Shown here one piece after another: positions 17,648-27,365 of a stretch of DNA of 64,000 nucleotides. Position 1 is the stretch's first letter. Each line of letters starts with the position of its first letter. Made by a program: the position numbers and the translations under genes. The notes beneath the pieces are model-generated. The model did no database searches and had not been told where the DNA came from. It saw nothing but the letters and a program-made list of their open reading frames with translations. Source of the stretch: Nocardia bovistercoris (lineage in GTDB: Bacteria; Actinomycetota; Actinomycetes; Mycobacteriales; Mycobacteriaceae); NCBI RefSeq assembly GCF_015674855.1, contig NZ_JADMLG010000004.1, positions 434,001 through 498,000 on the forward strand, given 5' to 3'.

Positions 17648-18598
17648 GTGAGTGACAGCAGCACCGACGAGGCCGAGCGCACGCCCGGATCCGTCGAACT
17701 CGAGAAATCAAGCGGTTCCTCCCCCGACGCGGCGACCTCCGCGCCCGTCGTGACGACTTCGACCAACGGCCGCACCGGATTCCAGGTGCCGTCCTGGCTA
17801 CGCGTGAGCGGTTCGGTCGGCCCGCTCGGCATCGCCACCGCGGTGCTGTGGCTGAGCATCATCGTGCTGCTCCCACTGGCCGCGCTGACCGTGACCTCCT
17901 TCGAGGACGGCTGGTCCGGCTTCTGGGACGCGGTCACCGCACCCGCCGCGCTGGATTCACTGCGCATCACCGTGCTCGTCTCGGTGGTGGTCGCGCTGAT
18001 CAATGTGGTGATGGGCACACTCGTGGCCTGGGTGCTCGTGCGTGACGAGTTCCCCGGCAAGAGCATCGTCAACGCGCTGATCGACCTGCCGTTCGCGCTG
18101 CCGACCATCGTCGCCAGCATCGTGCTGCTCTCGCTCTACGGTCCGCAGAGCCCGGTCGACATCCACCTCAACGCCACCCAGCCGGGTCTTGTGGTCGCGC
18201 TGACCTTCGTCACCCTGCCGTTCGTGGTGCGTTCGGTGCAGCCGGTGCTGATCGAGGTGGACCGCGAGGTCGAGCAGGCCGCGATCTCCTTGGGCGCGAA
18301 CAACTGGACCACGTTCCGCCGCATCATCCTGCCGACCCTGACGCCCGCGATCATCAGCGGCGGCGGCCTCGCCTTCGCGCGTGCCATCGGCGAGTACGGC
18401 TCGGTGGTGCTGATCGGCGGCGCGATTCCGCGCAAGACCGAGATGGCCTCCCAATACATTCAGAAGCAGATCGAGATCGATCGCCCCGTGAACGCCGCCG
18501 CGGTCTCGGTGGCGCTGCTCGCGATCGCGTTCGTCACACTGCTCGCGCTGCGCCTGCTCGCGGACCGCAGCGCGCGGAAGGAGAAGGCGACCCGATGA
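17648..18598 (+). CDS. cysT: Sulfate ABC transporter permease CysT
   Basis: Product of 316 residues. The first 60 are a hydrophilic, Ser/Thr-rich cytoplasmic extension, then six membrane helices. The cytoplasmic EAA loop is seen in [21 protein letters not shown] (two parts: [18 protein letters not shown]), which contacts the ATPase. The [16 protein letters not shown] segment is typical of the CysT/CysU family. GTG 17648 is the start, with a weak Shine-Dalgarno. The gene overlaps cysW by ATGA. It forms the membrane channel with CysW. Confidence 0.95.
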   Translation: MSDSSTDEAERTPGSVELEKSSGSSPDAATSAPVVTTSTNGRTGFQVPSWLRVSGSVGPLGIATAVLWLSIIVLLPLAALTVTSFEDGWSGFWDAVTAPAALDSLRITVLVSVVVALINVVMGTLVAWVLVRDEFPGKSIVNALIDLPFALPTIVASIVLLSLYGPQSPVDIHLNATQPGLVVALTFVTLPFVVRSVQPVLIEVDREVEQAAISLGANNWTTFRRIILPTLTPAIISGGGLAFARAIGEYGSVVLIGGAIPRKTEMASQYIQKQIEIDRPVNAAAVSVALLAIAFVTLLALRLLADRSARKEKATR

Positions 18599-19401
18599 AA
18601 GTGTCCGCGCTGACGCGCATCTCGCTGCGCACGATCGCGCTCGCCTACCTGTTCGTGCTGTTGGTCCTGCCGCTGATCATCATTCTGTGGCGCACCTTCG
18701 AGGACGGCATCGGCGCGTTCATCGATTCCATCAGCACACCCGCCGCCGTCTCCGCGTTCCAGCTCTCCACGCTCATCGTCTTGATCGTGGTCCCGGTGAA
18801 CGTGGTGTTCGGCATCGTGACCGCGCTGGCGCTGGTGCGCGGGAAGTTCCCCGGCCGCAACCTGCTCCAGGGCGTGGTCGACCTGCCGTTCGCGGTGTCG
18901 CCGGTGGTGGTCGGCGTCGCGCTGATCCTGCTGTGGGGTGCGGGCGGCTGGTTCGGCGGACTCGAGAGCCTCGGGTTCAAGGTGATCTTCAGCCTGCCCG
19001 GCATGGTGATCGCCACCATCTTCGTGACCCTGCCGTTCGTGGTCCGCGAGGTGGAACCGGTGCTGCACGAGATCGGCGACGACCAGGAACAGGCCTCCGC
19101 CACCCTCGGCGCGTCGGGCTGGCAGACCTTCTGGCGGATCACGCTGCCCGCGATCCGCTGGGGCGTGACCTACGGCGTCGTGTTGACCGTCGCCCGTTCG
19201 CTCGGCGAATTCGGCGCGGTGATCATGGTGTCCTCGGCGCTGCCCGGCCAGTCGCAGACGCTCACCCTGCTCGTGCACGGGCGCTACATCAACGACCACA
19301 ACACCTTCGGCGCGTATTCGGCGGCCACCCTGCTGATGGGTATGGCTGTCGTCGTGCTGCTCCTCATGACCGTCCTCGAACGCAAGCGGGCCGCCAAATG
19401 A
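18595..19401 (+). CDS. cysW: Sulfate ABC transporter permease CysW
   Basis: Product of 268 residues with six predicted membrane helices, and the EAA loop ([18 protein letters not shown]) before a final helix pair with [19 protein letters not shown], typical of CysW. It pairs with CysT to form the sulfate translocation path. Starts and ends with ATGA overlaps (18595 and 19398), showing tight translational coupling within the operon. Confidence 0.95.
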   Translation: MKVSALTRISLRTIALAYLFVLLVLPLIIILWRTFEDGIGAFIDSISTPAAVSAFQLSTLIVLIVVPVNVVFGIVTALALVRGKFPGRNLLQGVVDLPFAVSPVVVGVALILLWGAGGWFGGLESLGFKVIFSLPGMVIATIFVTLPFVVREVEPVLHEIGDDQEQASATLGASGWQTFWRITLPAIRWGVTYGVVLTVARSLGEFGAVIMVSSALPGQSQTLTLLVHGRYINDHNTFGAYSAATLLMGMAVVVLLLMTVLERKRAAK

Positions 19402-20393
19402 TCACCGTGACCAACGCGAAGAAGAACTACGGCTCCTTCGCCGCCCTCGACGACGTCTCCCTGGAGATCCCCTCCGGTGAGCTCACCGCGCTGCTCGGGC
19501 CGTCGGGTTCGGGCAAGTCGACGCTGCTGCGCTCCATCGCCGGGCTGGAATCGCTGGATTCCGGCGTGGTGGTGATCGCGGGCCGCGACGTGACGAGGGT
19601 GGCGCCGCAGAAGCGCGATATCGGCTTCGTGTTCCAGCACTATGCCGCGTTCAAGCACATGACGGTGCGCGACAATGTCGCCTTCGGACTCAAGATCCGC
19701 AAGCGGCCCAAGGCCGAGATCGCCAAGCGGGTCGACGAACTGCTCGGCATCGTCGGACTCGACGGCTTCCAGCACCGCTATCCGGCCCAGCTCTCCGGCG
19801 GCCAGCGGCAGCGCATGGCGTTGGCGCGCGCGCTGGCGGTCGACCCGCAGGTGCTGTTGCTGGACGAGCCGTTCGGCGCGCTGGACGCGAAGGTGCGCGC
19901 GGATCTGCGGACCTGGCTGCGACGGTTGCACGAGGAAGTCCATGTGACGACCGTGCTGGTGACCCACGACCAGCAGGAGGCGCTCGATGTCGCCGATCGG
20001 ATCGCGGTCATGAACAAGGGCCGGATCGAACAGTTCGGCAGCCCGGAGGATGTCTACGACCGGCCGTCCAACGAGTTCGTGATGTCCTTCCTCGGCGATG
20101 TCGCCAGGCTGAACGGTCATCTGGTGCGCCCGCATGACATCCGCGTCGGGCGCGAGGCCGCGATGGCGCAGGCCGAGAGCGAGGGCACCGCGGAATCGGC
20201 GGGCGTCACCCGCGCCACGGTGGAGCGGGTCGTGCACCTCGGCTTCGAGGTGCGCGTCGAGTTGCGCAACGGCGCCACGGGGGATCTGTTCGCGGCGCAG
20301 GTCACTCGGGGTGACGCGGCGGCGCTGAAGTTGGAGGAGGGTGAGACCGTGTACGCGCGGGCCACCCGGGTCCCCGAGTTGCCCGCGCAGTAG
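19398..20393 (+). CDS. cysA: Sulfate ABC transporter ATPase CysA
   Basis: Product of 331 residues: Walker [10 protein letters not shown] at 34-42, Q-loop in [17 protein letters not shown] signature [15 protein letters not shown], Walker [12 protein letters not shown] and H-loop [10 protein letters not shown]-terminal beta-rich regulatory domain with [10 protein letters not shown] follows, as in MalK/CysA ATPases. It powers sulfate uptake. The reading frame is open far upstream, but ATG 19398, overlapping the cysW stop as ATGA, is the true start. Last gene of the operon; a hairpin terminator follows. Confidence 0.97.
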   Translation: MITVTNAKKNYGSFAALDDVSLEIPSGELTALLGPSGSGKSTLLRSIAGLESLDSGVVVIAGRDVTRVAPQKRDIGFVFQHYAAFKHMTVRDNVAFGLKIRKRPKAEIAKRVDELLGIVGLDGFQHRYPAQLSGGQRQRMALARALAVDPQVLLLDEPFGALDAKVRADLRTWLRRLHEEVHVTTVLVTHDQQEALDVADRIAVMNKGRIEQFGSPEDVYDRPSNEFVMSFLGDVARLNGHLVRPHDIRVGREAAMAQAESEGTAESAGVTRATVERVVHLGFEVRVELRNGATGDLFAAQVTRGDAAALKLEEGETVYARATRVPELPAQ

Positions 20394-20407
20394 GCGGGAA
20401 GTGTTCG

Positions 20408-20443
20408 CGATGCCCGGTCGGGGGAGGTTCCGACCGGGCATCG
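20408..20443 (+). terminator. Terminator of the sulfate importer operon
   Basis: Perfect 14-bp stem CGATGCCCGGTCGG / CCGACCGGGCATCG with an 8-nt loop, 14 nt after the cysA stop. Confidence 0.8.
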
Positions 20444-20535
20444 CCGTGTCGGCGGCCGGTAGGGTTAGGCCGGGTTGACGTAACTCTCTGTTGGTGTAAC
20501 CATTGGGTACAGGTAATTGGTCCCGAGGAGAGGCA

Positions 20536-21546
20536 GTGACGACGATGTCGGCAGCCGTGACGTCCGCCACCGATCCCGATCTGGCGAAGGCGCGGGAGTA
20601 CGCGTCCAAGCTCATGCTGCTGTCGGAAGGGTCCGTCCACAGGCACTTCGACCCCTTCGGCGACATCGACTGGGACGCACCCGATTTCGATCCCGACGCC
20701 GGACCCGAACGCTGGATCCTCCCGATCTCCGGTGACGCCATCGGGCGCCACCCGTGGTATCGGGCGCTTCCCGATGACCGCAAGATCGCCATCGGCAAAT
20801 ACCGCCAGGCCAATGTCGCCAAGGTCGGCCTGCAATTCGAATCCATTCTCATCAGCGGCATGGTCACGCACAATTTCGGCCTGCCCAACGGCTCGCCCGA
20901 ATTCCGGTACTGCTCCCACGAGATGATCGAGGAGCACAACCACACCCTGATGTTCCAGGAAATGGTGAACCGGATCGGGCTCGACGTACCGGGAATGGGT
21001 CCGCTGGTCTCCAAGTTCAAATACCTCGGCGCGCCCGTCGCGGCACTGTTCCCGAACCTGTTCTTCATGGCGGTGCTCGCGGGCGAGGAACCGATCGACC
21101 ACATCCAGAAGGCGATCCTGCGCTCCGGCGAGGAGGTCCACCCCATCATGCGCGGGGTGATGGCCATCCACGTCGCGGAGGAAGCGCGGCACATCTCCTT
21201 CGCCCACGAATTCCTGCAACAGCACGTGCCCGAACAGAGCGCGGCGAACAAATTCGTGCTGTCGCTGGCCATGCCGCTCGTCATGTGGATTCTCGGCCGG
21301 TCGATCTACACGCCGCCGCGGTCGTTCTGGAAGGAATTCGACATTCCGGACCACGTCCGCAAGGAACTGTTCTACGGAAGCGATCAGGCCAAGCGGGAAT
21401 TCGCCGATTTCTTCGGTGACGTGCGCACCCTCGCCAAGAACATCGGCCTGATGAACCCGGTCGCACGCCGGGTCTGGAAACTGCTCGACATCGACGGACA
21501 CACCACCAGGTACCGGTCCGAGCCGCTGCGCGGCCGCGCAGCCTGA
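20536..21546 (+). CDS. AurF-type diiron oxygenase
   Basis: Product of 336 residues resembling the AurF/PF11583 family, non-heme diiron enzymes of which AurF is an arylamine N-oxygenase. Candidate iron ligands sit in the usual ferritin-like order: Glu in LQFESILISG, EMIEEHNHTLMFQE (E and H), then HVAEEARHISFAHEF (E, H, H). No signal peptide. GTG 20536 is preceded by GAGGAGAG; upstream TTGACG (near 20474) may be a -35 box. The next gene, 14 nt downstream, is a ferredoxin-ferredoxin reductase fusion, a plausible electron donor. The substrate is unknown; no arylamine biosynthesis or secondary-metabolite genes are nearby. Confidence 0.85.
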   Translation: MTTMSAAVTSATDPDLAKAREYASKLMLLSEGSVHRHFDPFGDIDWDAPDFDPDAGPERWILPISGDAIGRHPWYRALPDDRKIAIGKYRQANVAKVGLQFESILISGMVTHNFGLPNGSPEFRYCSHEMIEEHNHTLMFQEMVNRIGLDVPGMGPLVSKFKYLGAPVAALFPNLFFMAVLAGEEPIDHIQKAILRSGEEVHPIMRGVMAIHVAEEARHISFAHEFLQQHVPEQSAANKFVLSLAMPLVMWILGRSIYTPPRSFWKEFDIPDHVRKELFYGSDQAKREFADFFGDVRTLAKNIGLMNPVARRVWKLLDIDGHTTRYRSEPLRGRAA

Positions 21547-21560
21547 GCGACGGATCGAGC

Positions 21561-23150
21561 ATGCCCTACGTCGTCACCCAGTCCTGCTGCAGCGACGCCT
21601 CCTGCGTCTACGCCTGCCCGGTCAACTGCATCCACCCCACGCCGGACGAACCCGATTTCGCCACCGCCGAGATGCTCTACGTCGACCCGCGGGCGTGCGT
21701 GGACTGCGGCGCGTGCGCCACCGCCTGCCCGGTGGACGCCATCACCTCCGCGACGAAGCTCACCGCGGAACAGCGGCCGTTCATCGAGATCAACGCCGAT
21801 TTCTACCGGACCGCGCGCCCGCGTCCCCTGCTGGCGCCTCCCGTACCCGCGGCGCGCGTGCACACCGAGCGCGGGCCGCTGCGGGTGGCCGTCGTCGGAT
21901 CGGGGCCGTCGGCGATGTACGCCGCCGACGAACTGCTCACCCAACCCGGTGTCGCGGTGACGGTCTTCGACCGGCTGCCGGTGCCTTACGGGCTGGCCAG
22001 GCACGGTGTCGCTCCCGATCACACCGCGACGCGACGGGTGCGCGAACTGTTCGACGTGATCTCGGCGCAGCCGGGATTCGGCTCGTACCTGAATGTCGAA
22101 GTGGGGCGGCATCTCTCGCACGCGGATCTGCTCGACCACTTCCACGCGGTGATCTACGCCGTCGGCGCGTCCTCGGATCGCAAACTGGGCATCGCGGGGG
22201 AGGGCACGGCCGGAAATGTCTCGGCCACCGACTTCGTCGCCTGGTACAACGGGCATCCCGAGCACGCCGGTGACGTCTTCGACCTCTCGCACCGTCGCGC
22301 GGTCGTGGTCGGCAACGGCAATGTGGCGCTGGACGTGGCGCGCATCCTCACCGCTGATCCGCGCGTGCTCGCGGACACCGATATCGCGCCCTACGCACTG
22401 GATGCGTTGCGCAACAGCGCCATCGAGGAAGTCGTGATCCTCGGTCGGCGCGGGCCCGCCGAATCCGCCTTCACCGTGCCGGAATTCGTCGGCTTGCTCG
22501 GGGCGGACATCGATATCGCCGTGGCGGGCGACCTGTCGGTGTCCGATGGGGATCTGCCGTATCAGGTGCGGCGCAAGATCGAATTGCTGCGCGGGGTTTC
22601 CGGTCGGGCCTTCGGTGCGCGCAAGCGGGTCGTGCTGCGTTACCTCTGTTCGCCGACCGCTGTGCTCGGCGCGGACGCGGTGACCGGTCTCGATGTGGTG
22701 CGCAACGAACTGGTGGCGGACGGCGACGGGCGTGTGGTCGCGCGGTCGACCGGTGTGGTCGAACGCATCGATGCGGGACTCGTCTTGACCTCGGTGGGGT
22801 ATCGGGGGGCGCCGCTGCCGGATCTGCCCTTCGACGATCGGGCCGGTGTCATTCCGAATCGGGGTGGGCGGGTGCTCGACGGGGCCGATGGCGCGGTGGT
22901 GACCGGAAGTTACGTCACGGGGTGGATCAAGCGCGGGCCTACCGGGTTCATCGGGACGAACAAGTCGTGTGCGCAGGAGACGGTACGGGCGCTCGCGGAG
23001 GATTTCAATGCGGGGCGGTTGGCCGAACCCGTCCGTGGTGCGGCGGATTTCGATCGGCTGGTGCGTGCGCGGCGGCCCGAGGTTCGTCCGGGTGGGGCAG
23101 CGGTGGTGAAGCCGGTCGGTGGGTTCCGTCGACTGTTGGCGAAAGTCTGA
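21561..23150 (+). CDS. Ferredoxin-ferredoxin:NADP reductase fusion (FprB type)
   Basis: Product of 529 residues. Residues 1-75 are a bacterial ferredoxin domain with two Cys clusters (SCCSDASCVYACPVNC and CVDCGACATACPV), probably a 7Fe type. The rest is an adrenodoxin-reductase-like flavoprotein: FAD motif VAVVGSGPSAMYAADELL, NADP motif VVVGNGNVALDVARIL, RRGPAESAFT, and terminal GWIKRGPTGFIGTNK. M. tuberculosis FprB has the same fusion. It moves electrons from NADPH to its own or partner iron-sulfur centres. Fourteen bases after the AurF-type gene, so most likely its reductase. Confidence 0.92.
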   Translation: MPYVVTQSCCSDASCVYACPVNCIHPTPDEPDFATAEMLYVDPRACVDCGACATACPVDAITSATKLTAEQRPFIEINADFYRTARPRPLLAPPVPAARVHTERGPLRVAVVGSGPSAMYAADELLTQPGVAVTVFDRLPVPYGLARHGVAPDHTATRRVRELFDVISAQPGFGSYLNVEVGRHLSHADLLDHFHAVIYAVGASSDRKLGIAGEGTAGNVSATDFVAWYNGHPEHAGDVFDLSHRRAVVVGNGNVALDVARILTADPRVLADTDIAPYALDALRNSAIEEVVILGRRGPAESAFTVPEFVGLLGADIDIAVAGDLSVSDGDLPYQVRRKIELLRGVSGRAFGARKRVVLRYLCSPTAVLGADAVTGLDVVRNELVADGDGRVVARSTGVVERIDAGLVLTSVGYRGAPLPDLPFDDRAGVIPNRGGRVLDGADGAVVTGSYVTGWIKRGPTGFIGTNKSCAQETVRALAEDFNAGRLAEPVRGAADFDRLVRARRPEVRPGGAAVVKPVGGFRRLLAKV

Positions 23151-23675
23151 GTCGCGAAAGCTCCAGTTCGACAATATCTTTCGCATTCCACCTCTTCCGG
23201 ATTCCTTGGCTCCGAATACGTCTCGTTTGCCGGTTTTCGCGGCCTTCGAGTTTCGCCGGTGGTCGTCGTACCCGTCTCGGGTGTCGGGATTTTCGTGTGC
23301 CTGCAGGTTGCCAGCCGTGAATTCAGGATTTGGCAATCGGTTAGTTACCGACTGGTTGGTGTGTGCTGTCCAGCTTTTCGATTCGGCCGGCGTCTACGGA
23401 ATCGCCCGTCCGGATTCCGCATATGTGATCGCTGACAGATAGCGGAATCGGGCTTCGCGTAGGCGATTACCGGCCTTCGGAGGCGAATGGTCGGTTTCTG
23501 TGGGTGATCTACCAGGGATAATCGGGACTTTCCGTCCAGTACTGCGGATTCATGTCGATTACCTATCCGGATTCTCCAACGAACAGCTAACCTGTACGCG
23601 CTGTTTGGAAGACGACCGCGGCCCGCCTGCTCCTTCGTGCGCCGGACGTGGTCACGGTGCGTTGACGGGATAGCG
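23151..23675. other. Long AT-richer intergenic region before the Hsp70-like gene
   Basis: About 525 bases, visibly richer in A/T than its surroundings, with tracts such as caatatctttcgcattcc and no open frame with normal codon use. It contains a TAACCT box near 23588, about 85 bases before the next start. No hairpin or tRNA-like fold is obvious. It may be a long leader or a relic. Confidence 0.4.
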
Positions 23676-25679
23676 ATGACTTCAGGGCTTGGTTTCAGCA
23701 TCGGTTCGGTGAACTCCGTATCCGCCGCGATACACGACAGGCGGCTACGTCCTGCCGTGCGCACGCGGCGCACGGTGCTCACCTACGACGGCGAATACGA
23801 CGCGGACCGGCGATTCGATATGGCGGGAACGGAATTCGCGGACCTGAGCCGCGATCCGGCGCCGGTCGAGATCGGCGGACGCGTATGGTCGCCCGCGAAC
23901 CTCGTGGCGGCGGTCGCCCGTGGACTCCGCGACGCCGCGGGGCCTGCCGAGGGCGCTGTCGTCACCTATCCCGCGGTCTACTCCGACAAGCAGGTCGCCC
24001 TGCTGCGGCAGGCACTCGACCTGTCCGGCGCGCGCGAGATACTGCTGGCGCCGGAACCGGTGGCCGCGGCCGAATGGCTGGAATTCGAACAGGGGCCGCT
24101 GGATACGGGATTCGTGCTGGTCTACGACCTCGGCGGCAACAGTCTCGACGTCACCGTGGTGCGCGTCGGACCGGACTGGACCGACCATCCGATCGTCGGA
24201 AAGCCGATGCGCGCACACGAATACGGCGGCCGCCCGCTCGGCGCGATCATCGCCAGGCACGCCAGGAGCTTCGCACCCGACGGTATGGCATCCGCACTGC
24301 CCGCCCGCGACATCAGGGATCTGCGAGTCGCCCACATCCGGAGATCCTTCGGCCTCGTCCGGTCCTGCGTGCGTGCCAGCGGACGCGGATTCGCCGATAT
24401 CGACCGCGTTCTCGTCGTCGGCGGCGCCGCACGCCCCGTCGAAGTCGCGGAAACCCTCACCGAACTCGGCAGGCCCGTCGTGATGTCGGCCGATCCCGGC
24501 CAGTGCAGCGCGGCGGGCGCGGCGCATTTCGCCGCCCGCATCTTCGCCCCCGCCGAAACCGAGGGCCGCGCACCCCGCACCGCGGTGTTCTCCAGCGCCG
24601 CGGTCGCCTCCGCGCTCGCCATGTCGGCGGTCACGGTATTCGGCGGCTCGATGGAGCAGGGGGTTTCCCCGTTCCTCGAGTTCCTGCCCGGCGGCGATGT
24701 CCTCGCCGACAACACGCTCTACGACCCGAGCGGCGACAGCACCCTGGATCGCCTTGTCCGCCAAGGCATCCCGCTGCCCCGAACCCCTCGCTCGCTCGGG
24801 GGCCTCGACCAACTGGTCGCCTCCGCGAAACCGCTCGTTCCCATGGGCCCGTCGATCGAGGAGTCGCGCGGCGGACACCGACCGGACCCCCGCACCCTCG
24901 TACGACACGGCATGCTCTACGCGAACCCGGCAACCTTCGTCAACCCACTGCCCTTCCACCTCCCGAAACAGCAGCCGCCGGAGGAGGAATCGGGGCACAC
25001 CAACTCCGGAAAGCCGATATCCGAACACGAGTCGAAGGTGCCCGAGGTGTCGCTGCCCGCGTCGCGGGACAAGGAGTCGGGCGGACAGTCGGCAGCGCAT
25101 TCTTCGGAAGGATCAGCGGGACAGGCTGATTCGGTCGACAGTGCACCCGGAGGTGAGGGTTCCGGGGGCGCGTCGAACAAAGGCTCCGCGTCCTCCAGCG
25201 GGACCGGTGGCGGTGGGACCGGCGGTGGTGATGACAGTGGTGGCGGTCACGGCGGGGAGTCCGGCGGGCCGGGAGCCGCCGATGGCAATCACGCCGGCGG
25301 CACCGATACCGACGGAACGGGAACCTCGGGTGGTGCCCCTTCGGGCGGCACAGGAGCCGCGGGCGGATCGACGCCGGGCAGGTCCGGCGACGGCACGGGC
25401 GGCGGCCCCACCTCCGGTGCGTCCGGAGGCGGCGCAGCCCCCGGCGGTGCGCCGAACCAGTCGGCCACGGGCGGGCCGTCCGGCCGCGGCGGCGGTGCTC
25501 CCGGCGCGGGCGCCACACCGGGAGGTGCGAGCGGCAACAGTGTGAAACCCGGTGGCGCGCCCGGAGGTAAACCGAGCGGCGGTCTCGGTGGCGGTGCGGG
25601 CGGAGGCGGAAAGATCGGCGGCGGTAGCCCCGGCGGCGGGATGGGCGCCGGAGGTATGGGAGGAGCGCGAGGCAAGTAA
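23676..25679 (+). CDS. Hsp70-like ATPase fused to a Gly-rich tail
   Basis: Product of 667 residues. Residues 1-300 resemble the actin/Hsp70 ATPase: N-terminal GFSIGSVNSV (phosphate 1 region), VTYPAVYSDKQVALLRQALDLSGA, APEPVAAAEW, phosphate 2 LVYDLGGNSLDVTVV, adenosine loop VLVVGGAARPVEVAETL. There is no recognisable substrate-binding domain. A hydrophobic stretch (VFSSAAVASALAMSAVTVFGG) at about 308-328 could cross the membrane, followed by a Pro-rich linker and about 200 residues of Gly/Ser/Pro low complexity ending GGMGGARGK. Topology would put the Gly-rich tail outside. ATG 23676 is chosen as the first Met before the domain; an upstream in-frame start at 23637 is possible. Function unknown. 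Confidence 0.82.
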   Translation: MTSGLGFSIGSVNSVSAAIHDRRLRPAVRTRRTVLTYDGEYDADRRFDMAGTEFADLSRDPAPVEIGGRVWSPANLVAAVARGLRDAAGPAEGAVVTYPAVYSDKQVALLRQALDLSGAREILLAPEPVAAAEWLEFEQGPLDTGFVLVYDLGGNSLDVTVVRVGPDWTDHPIVGKPMRAHEYGGRPLGAIIARHARSFAPDGMASALPARDIRDLRVAHIRRSFGLVRSCVRASGRGFADIDRVLVVGGAARPVEVAETLTELGRPVVMSADPGQCSAAGAAHFAARIFAPAETEGRAPRTAVFSSAAVASALAMSAVTVFGGSMEQGVSPFLEFLPGGDVLADNTLYDPSGDSTLDRLVRQGIPLPRTPRSLGGLDQLVASAKPLVPMGPSIEESRGGHRPDPRTLVRHGMLYANPATFVNPLPFHLPKQQPPEEESGHTNSGKPISEHESKVPEVSLPASRDKESGGQSAAHSSEGSAGQADSVDSAPGGEGSGGASNKGSASSSGTGGGGTGGGDDSGGGHGGESGGPGAADGNHAGGTDTDGTGTSGGAPSGGTGAAGGSTPGRSGDGTGGGPTSGASGGGAAPGGAPNQSATGGPSGRGGGAPGAGATPGGASGNSVKPGGAPGGKPSGGLGGGAGGGGKIGGGSPGGGMGAGGMGGARGK

Positions 25680-26056
25680 CCGCCGCGAGCCTCGCACGTC
25701 ACGGTGGTCGCGCAACTCGGCGTGGTCGACATCCCCCGGGCAGGCTTACCCGCTGGCCTCCATGGACCGTCGTCATGTCAGCGAAGGTATCCGCGATCAC
25801 CCCGGATCGCCCACCACTTACTGTGCCCGGCAACCGTTCCGCTTGAGGTCGACGCAGCGCGATGTGACACGACCGCTGTATTCGCATCGCTTGCGACGGA
25901 CGCTCGGCGACGTGTTGTGAGCGCCCGGTGAGCCGCTTGCGGACGCGCCGCACCGCACAACGGTGTCGAGGGAAAGCGGAGTCTCGGAGCGACGTTCGAG
26001 GTGGTGAGCGGCTCGTACGGGTGACGTCGCGGGAGATGGCGTTGCACAATATTCGG
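25680..26056. other. Intergenic region before the HAD gene
   Basis: About 375 bases without a convincing gene. The only clear signal is the leaderless -10 element CACAAT (26045-26050) of the next gene. Confidence 0.4.
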
Positions 26057-26857
26057 ATGGATGTTCTCGGGGGAGGGCCTCGCCTCATCGCTCTCGACGT
26101 GGACGGCACACTGCTGGAACCGGGGTCGCCGATCAGTGCGCGCGTGGTCGGCGCGGTCGGGGCCGCGGTCGCGGCGGGCGCGCACGTGGTGGTGACCACC
26201 GGTCGGACCTTGTTGACCACCAAGCCGGTGCTCGCGGAACTGGGGCTGGTCGACGGGCACGCGCTGTGTTCGAACGGTGCGGTGCACGTCGATGTCGCGC
26301 GCGGTGAGCCTGTCGCGGTGCAGTCCTTCGATCCCGCGCCGGCCGTCGCGGCGTTGCGAAAGCTGTTCCCGGAGATGATCTTCGCGGTGGAACGGGTCGA
26401 CGTGGGGGTATGGGCGACCGGGACGAGCCCCGGTGAGTTCTCCATCGGCGAATACCTGCTGGTCGATCACGAGGAGTTGAGCAGTGCGCCGACTCCCCGA
26501 CTGAACGGCTGGTGGCCGGAGGGTTCGCTGGAGGACATGGTGGGACTGCTCGCGACATTCGAGCTGCCCGACGCGAGTCTGGTGCACGGCGATTTCGGTC
26601 CGTGGCTCACGGTCTCGCGGCGCGGCGTCTCCAAGGGCTGGGCGTTGGAACGGCTGCGCACCGCGCTGCGGGTTCCGCCCGAGGCCACGCTCGCCATCGG
26701 CGACGGCCACAACGACCGCGAGATGTTGCGCTGGGCGGCGCATTCGGTGGCGATGGCGAACGCGCCCGCCGAAATCCGGGACATGGCCGACGAAGTCGCC
26801 GATGGCGTGCTCGACGACGGCGTGGCCAAGGTCCTCGAACGCTGGTTCCCGCACTGA
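26057..26857 (+). CDS. HAD-family phosphatase (Cof type)
   Basis: Product of 266 residues: motif I ALDVDGTLLE with Asp14 as nucleophile and Asp16 as acid/base, motif II VVTTGRT, a C2-type cap insertion, motif III Lys in RGVSKGWALERL, and motif IV AIGDGHNDREML. This is the Cof/sugar-phosphatase branch, acting on small phosphorylated metabolites in the cytoplasm; the substrate is unknown. The frame opens at 25928, but ATG 26057 is preceded by CACAAT at exactly -12 to -7, so a leaderless start here is preferred. It converges on the VOC gene, 4 bp away. Confidence 0.9.
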   Translation: MDVLGGGPRLIALDVDGTLLEPGSPISARVVGAVGAAVAAGAHVVVTTGRTLLTTKPVLAELGLVDGHALCSNGAVHVDVARGEPVAVQSFDPAPAVAALRKLFPEMIFAVERVDVGVWATGTSPGEFSIGEYLLVDHEELSSAPTPRLNGWWPEGSLEDMVGLLATFELPDASLVHGDFGPWLTVSRRGVSKGWALERLRTALRVPPEATLAIGDGHNDREMLRWAAHSVAMANAPAEIRDMADEVADGVLDDGVAKVLERWFPH

Positions 26858-26861
26858 GCCG

Positions 26862-27275
26862 TTACACCGCACCGGTTTTCGCGACCACCTCGAGGTAGTG
26901 CGGGTTGGTCATGACGCCGAGCAGGTTGCCGAACGGATCGATCACCGACGCCGTGACGAAGCCTTCGCCGTCGCCCTGCGCGGTGATCGGCTGATATTCG
27001 GTCGCGCCCATCTCCAGCAGCCGCGCGACCGTGCCATCGAGGTCGTCGACGTGCCAGTACACGATGCCGCCCGCACCGGGCGCGTTACTCGCCGACGGCG
27101 GTGCGTAGGCGCGCGCGATGATGCCGAGTTCGTGCTGGTGATCGCCGATCCGGAATTCGTAGTATCCGCCCGGCACCCGGTAGTAGGGCTCGATGCCGAG
27201 CAGGTCGGCGTACCAGCGGCACGCGGCCTCGAGGTCGTCGGCGTAGTAGGTGGTCGTCGCCATTCCGCGGAGCAT
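26862..27275 (-). CDS. VOC/glyoxalase-fold protein
   Basis: Product of about 137 residues with two betaalphabetabetabeta modules: TYYADDLEAACRWYADLLG and later VYWHVDDLDGTVARLLEMGA, with FGNLLGVM at the end. Metal-ligand candidates are the Glu/His positions in FRIGDHQHELG and HVDD. These proteins include dioxygenases, glyoxalases and resistance proteins; specificity cannot be read. ATG 27275 is chosen because AAGGG lies nine bases upstream; ATG 27284 abuts the same AAGGG. It is divergent from the WYL regulator, which may control it. Confidence 0.85.
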   Translation of the reverse strand: MLRGMATTTYYADDLEAACRWYADLLGIEPYYRVPGGYYEFRIGDHQHELGIIARAYAPPSASNAPGAGGIVYWHVDDLDGTVARLLEMGATEYQPITAQGDGEGFVTASVIDPFGNLLGVMTNPHYLEVVAKTGAV

Positions 27276-27365
27276 GTGGCTCATCCCTTCGATGGTTTGT
27301 CGGTGATCCCAGAATCCCAGCGAAAGTGCTCATCTCTCGAGCGCTTTTCCGGGCAGAATCGAAAG

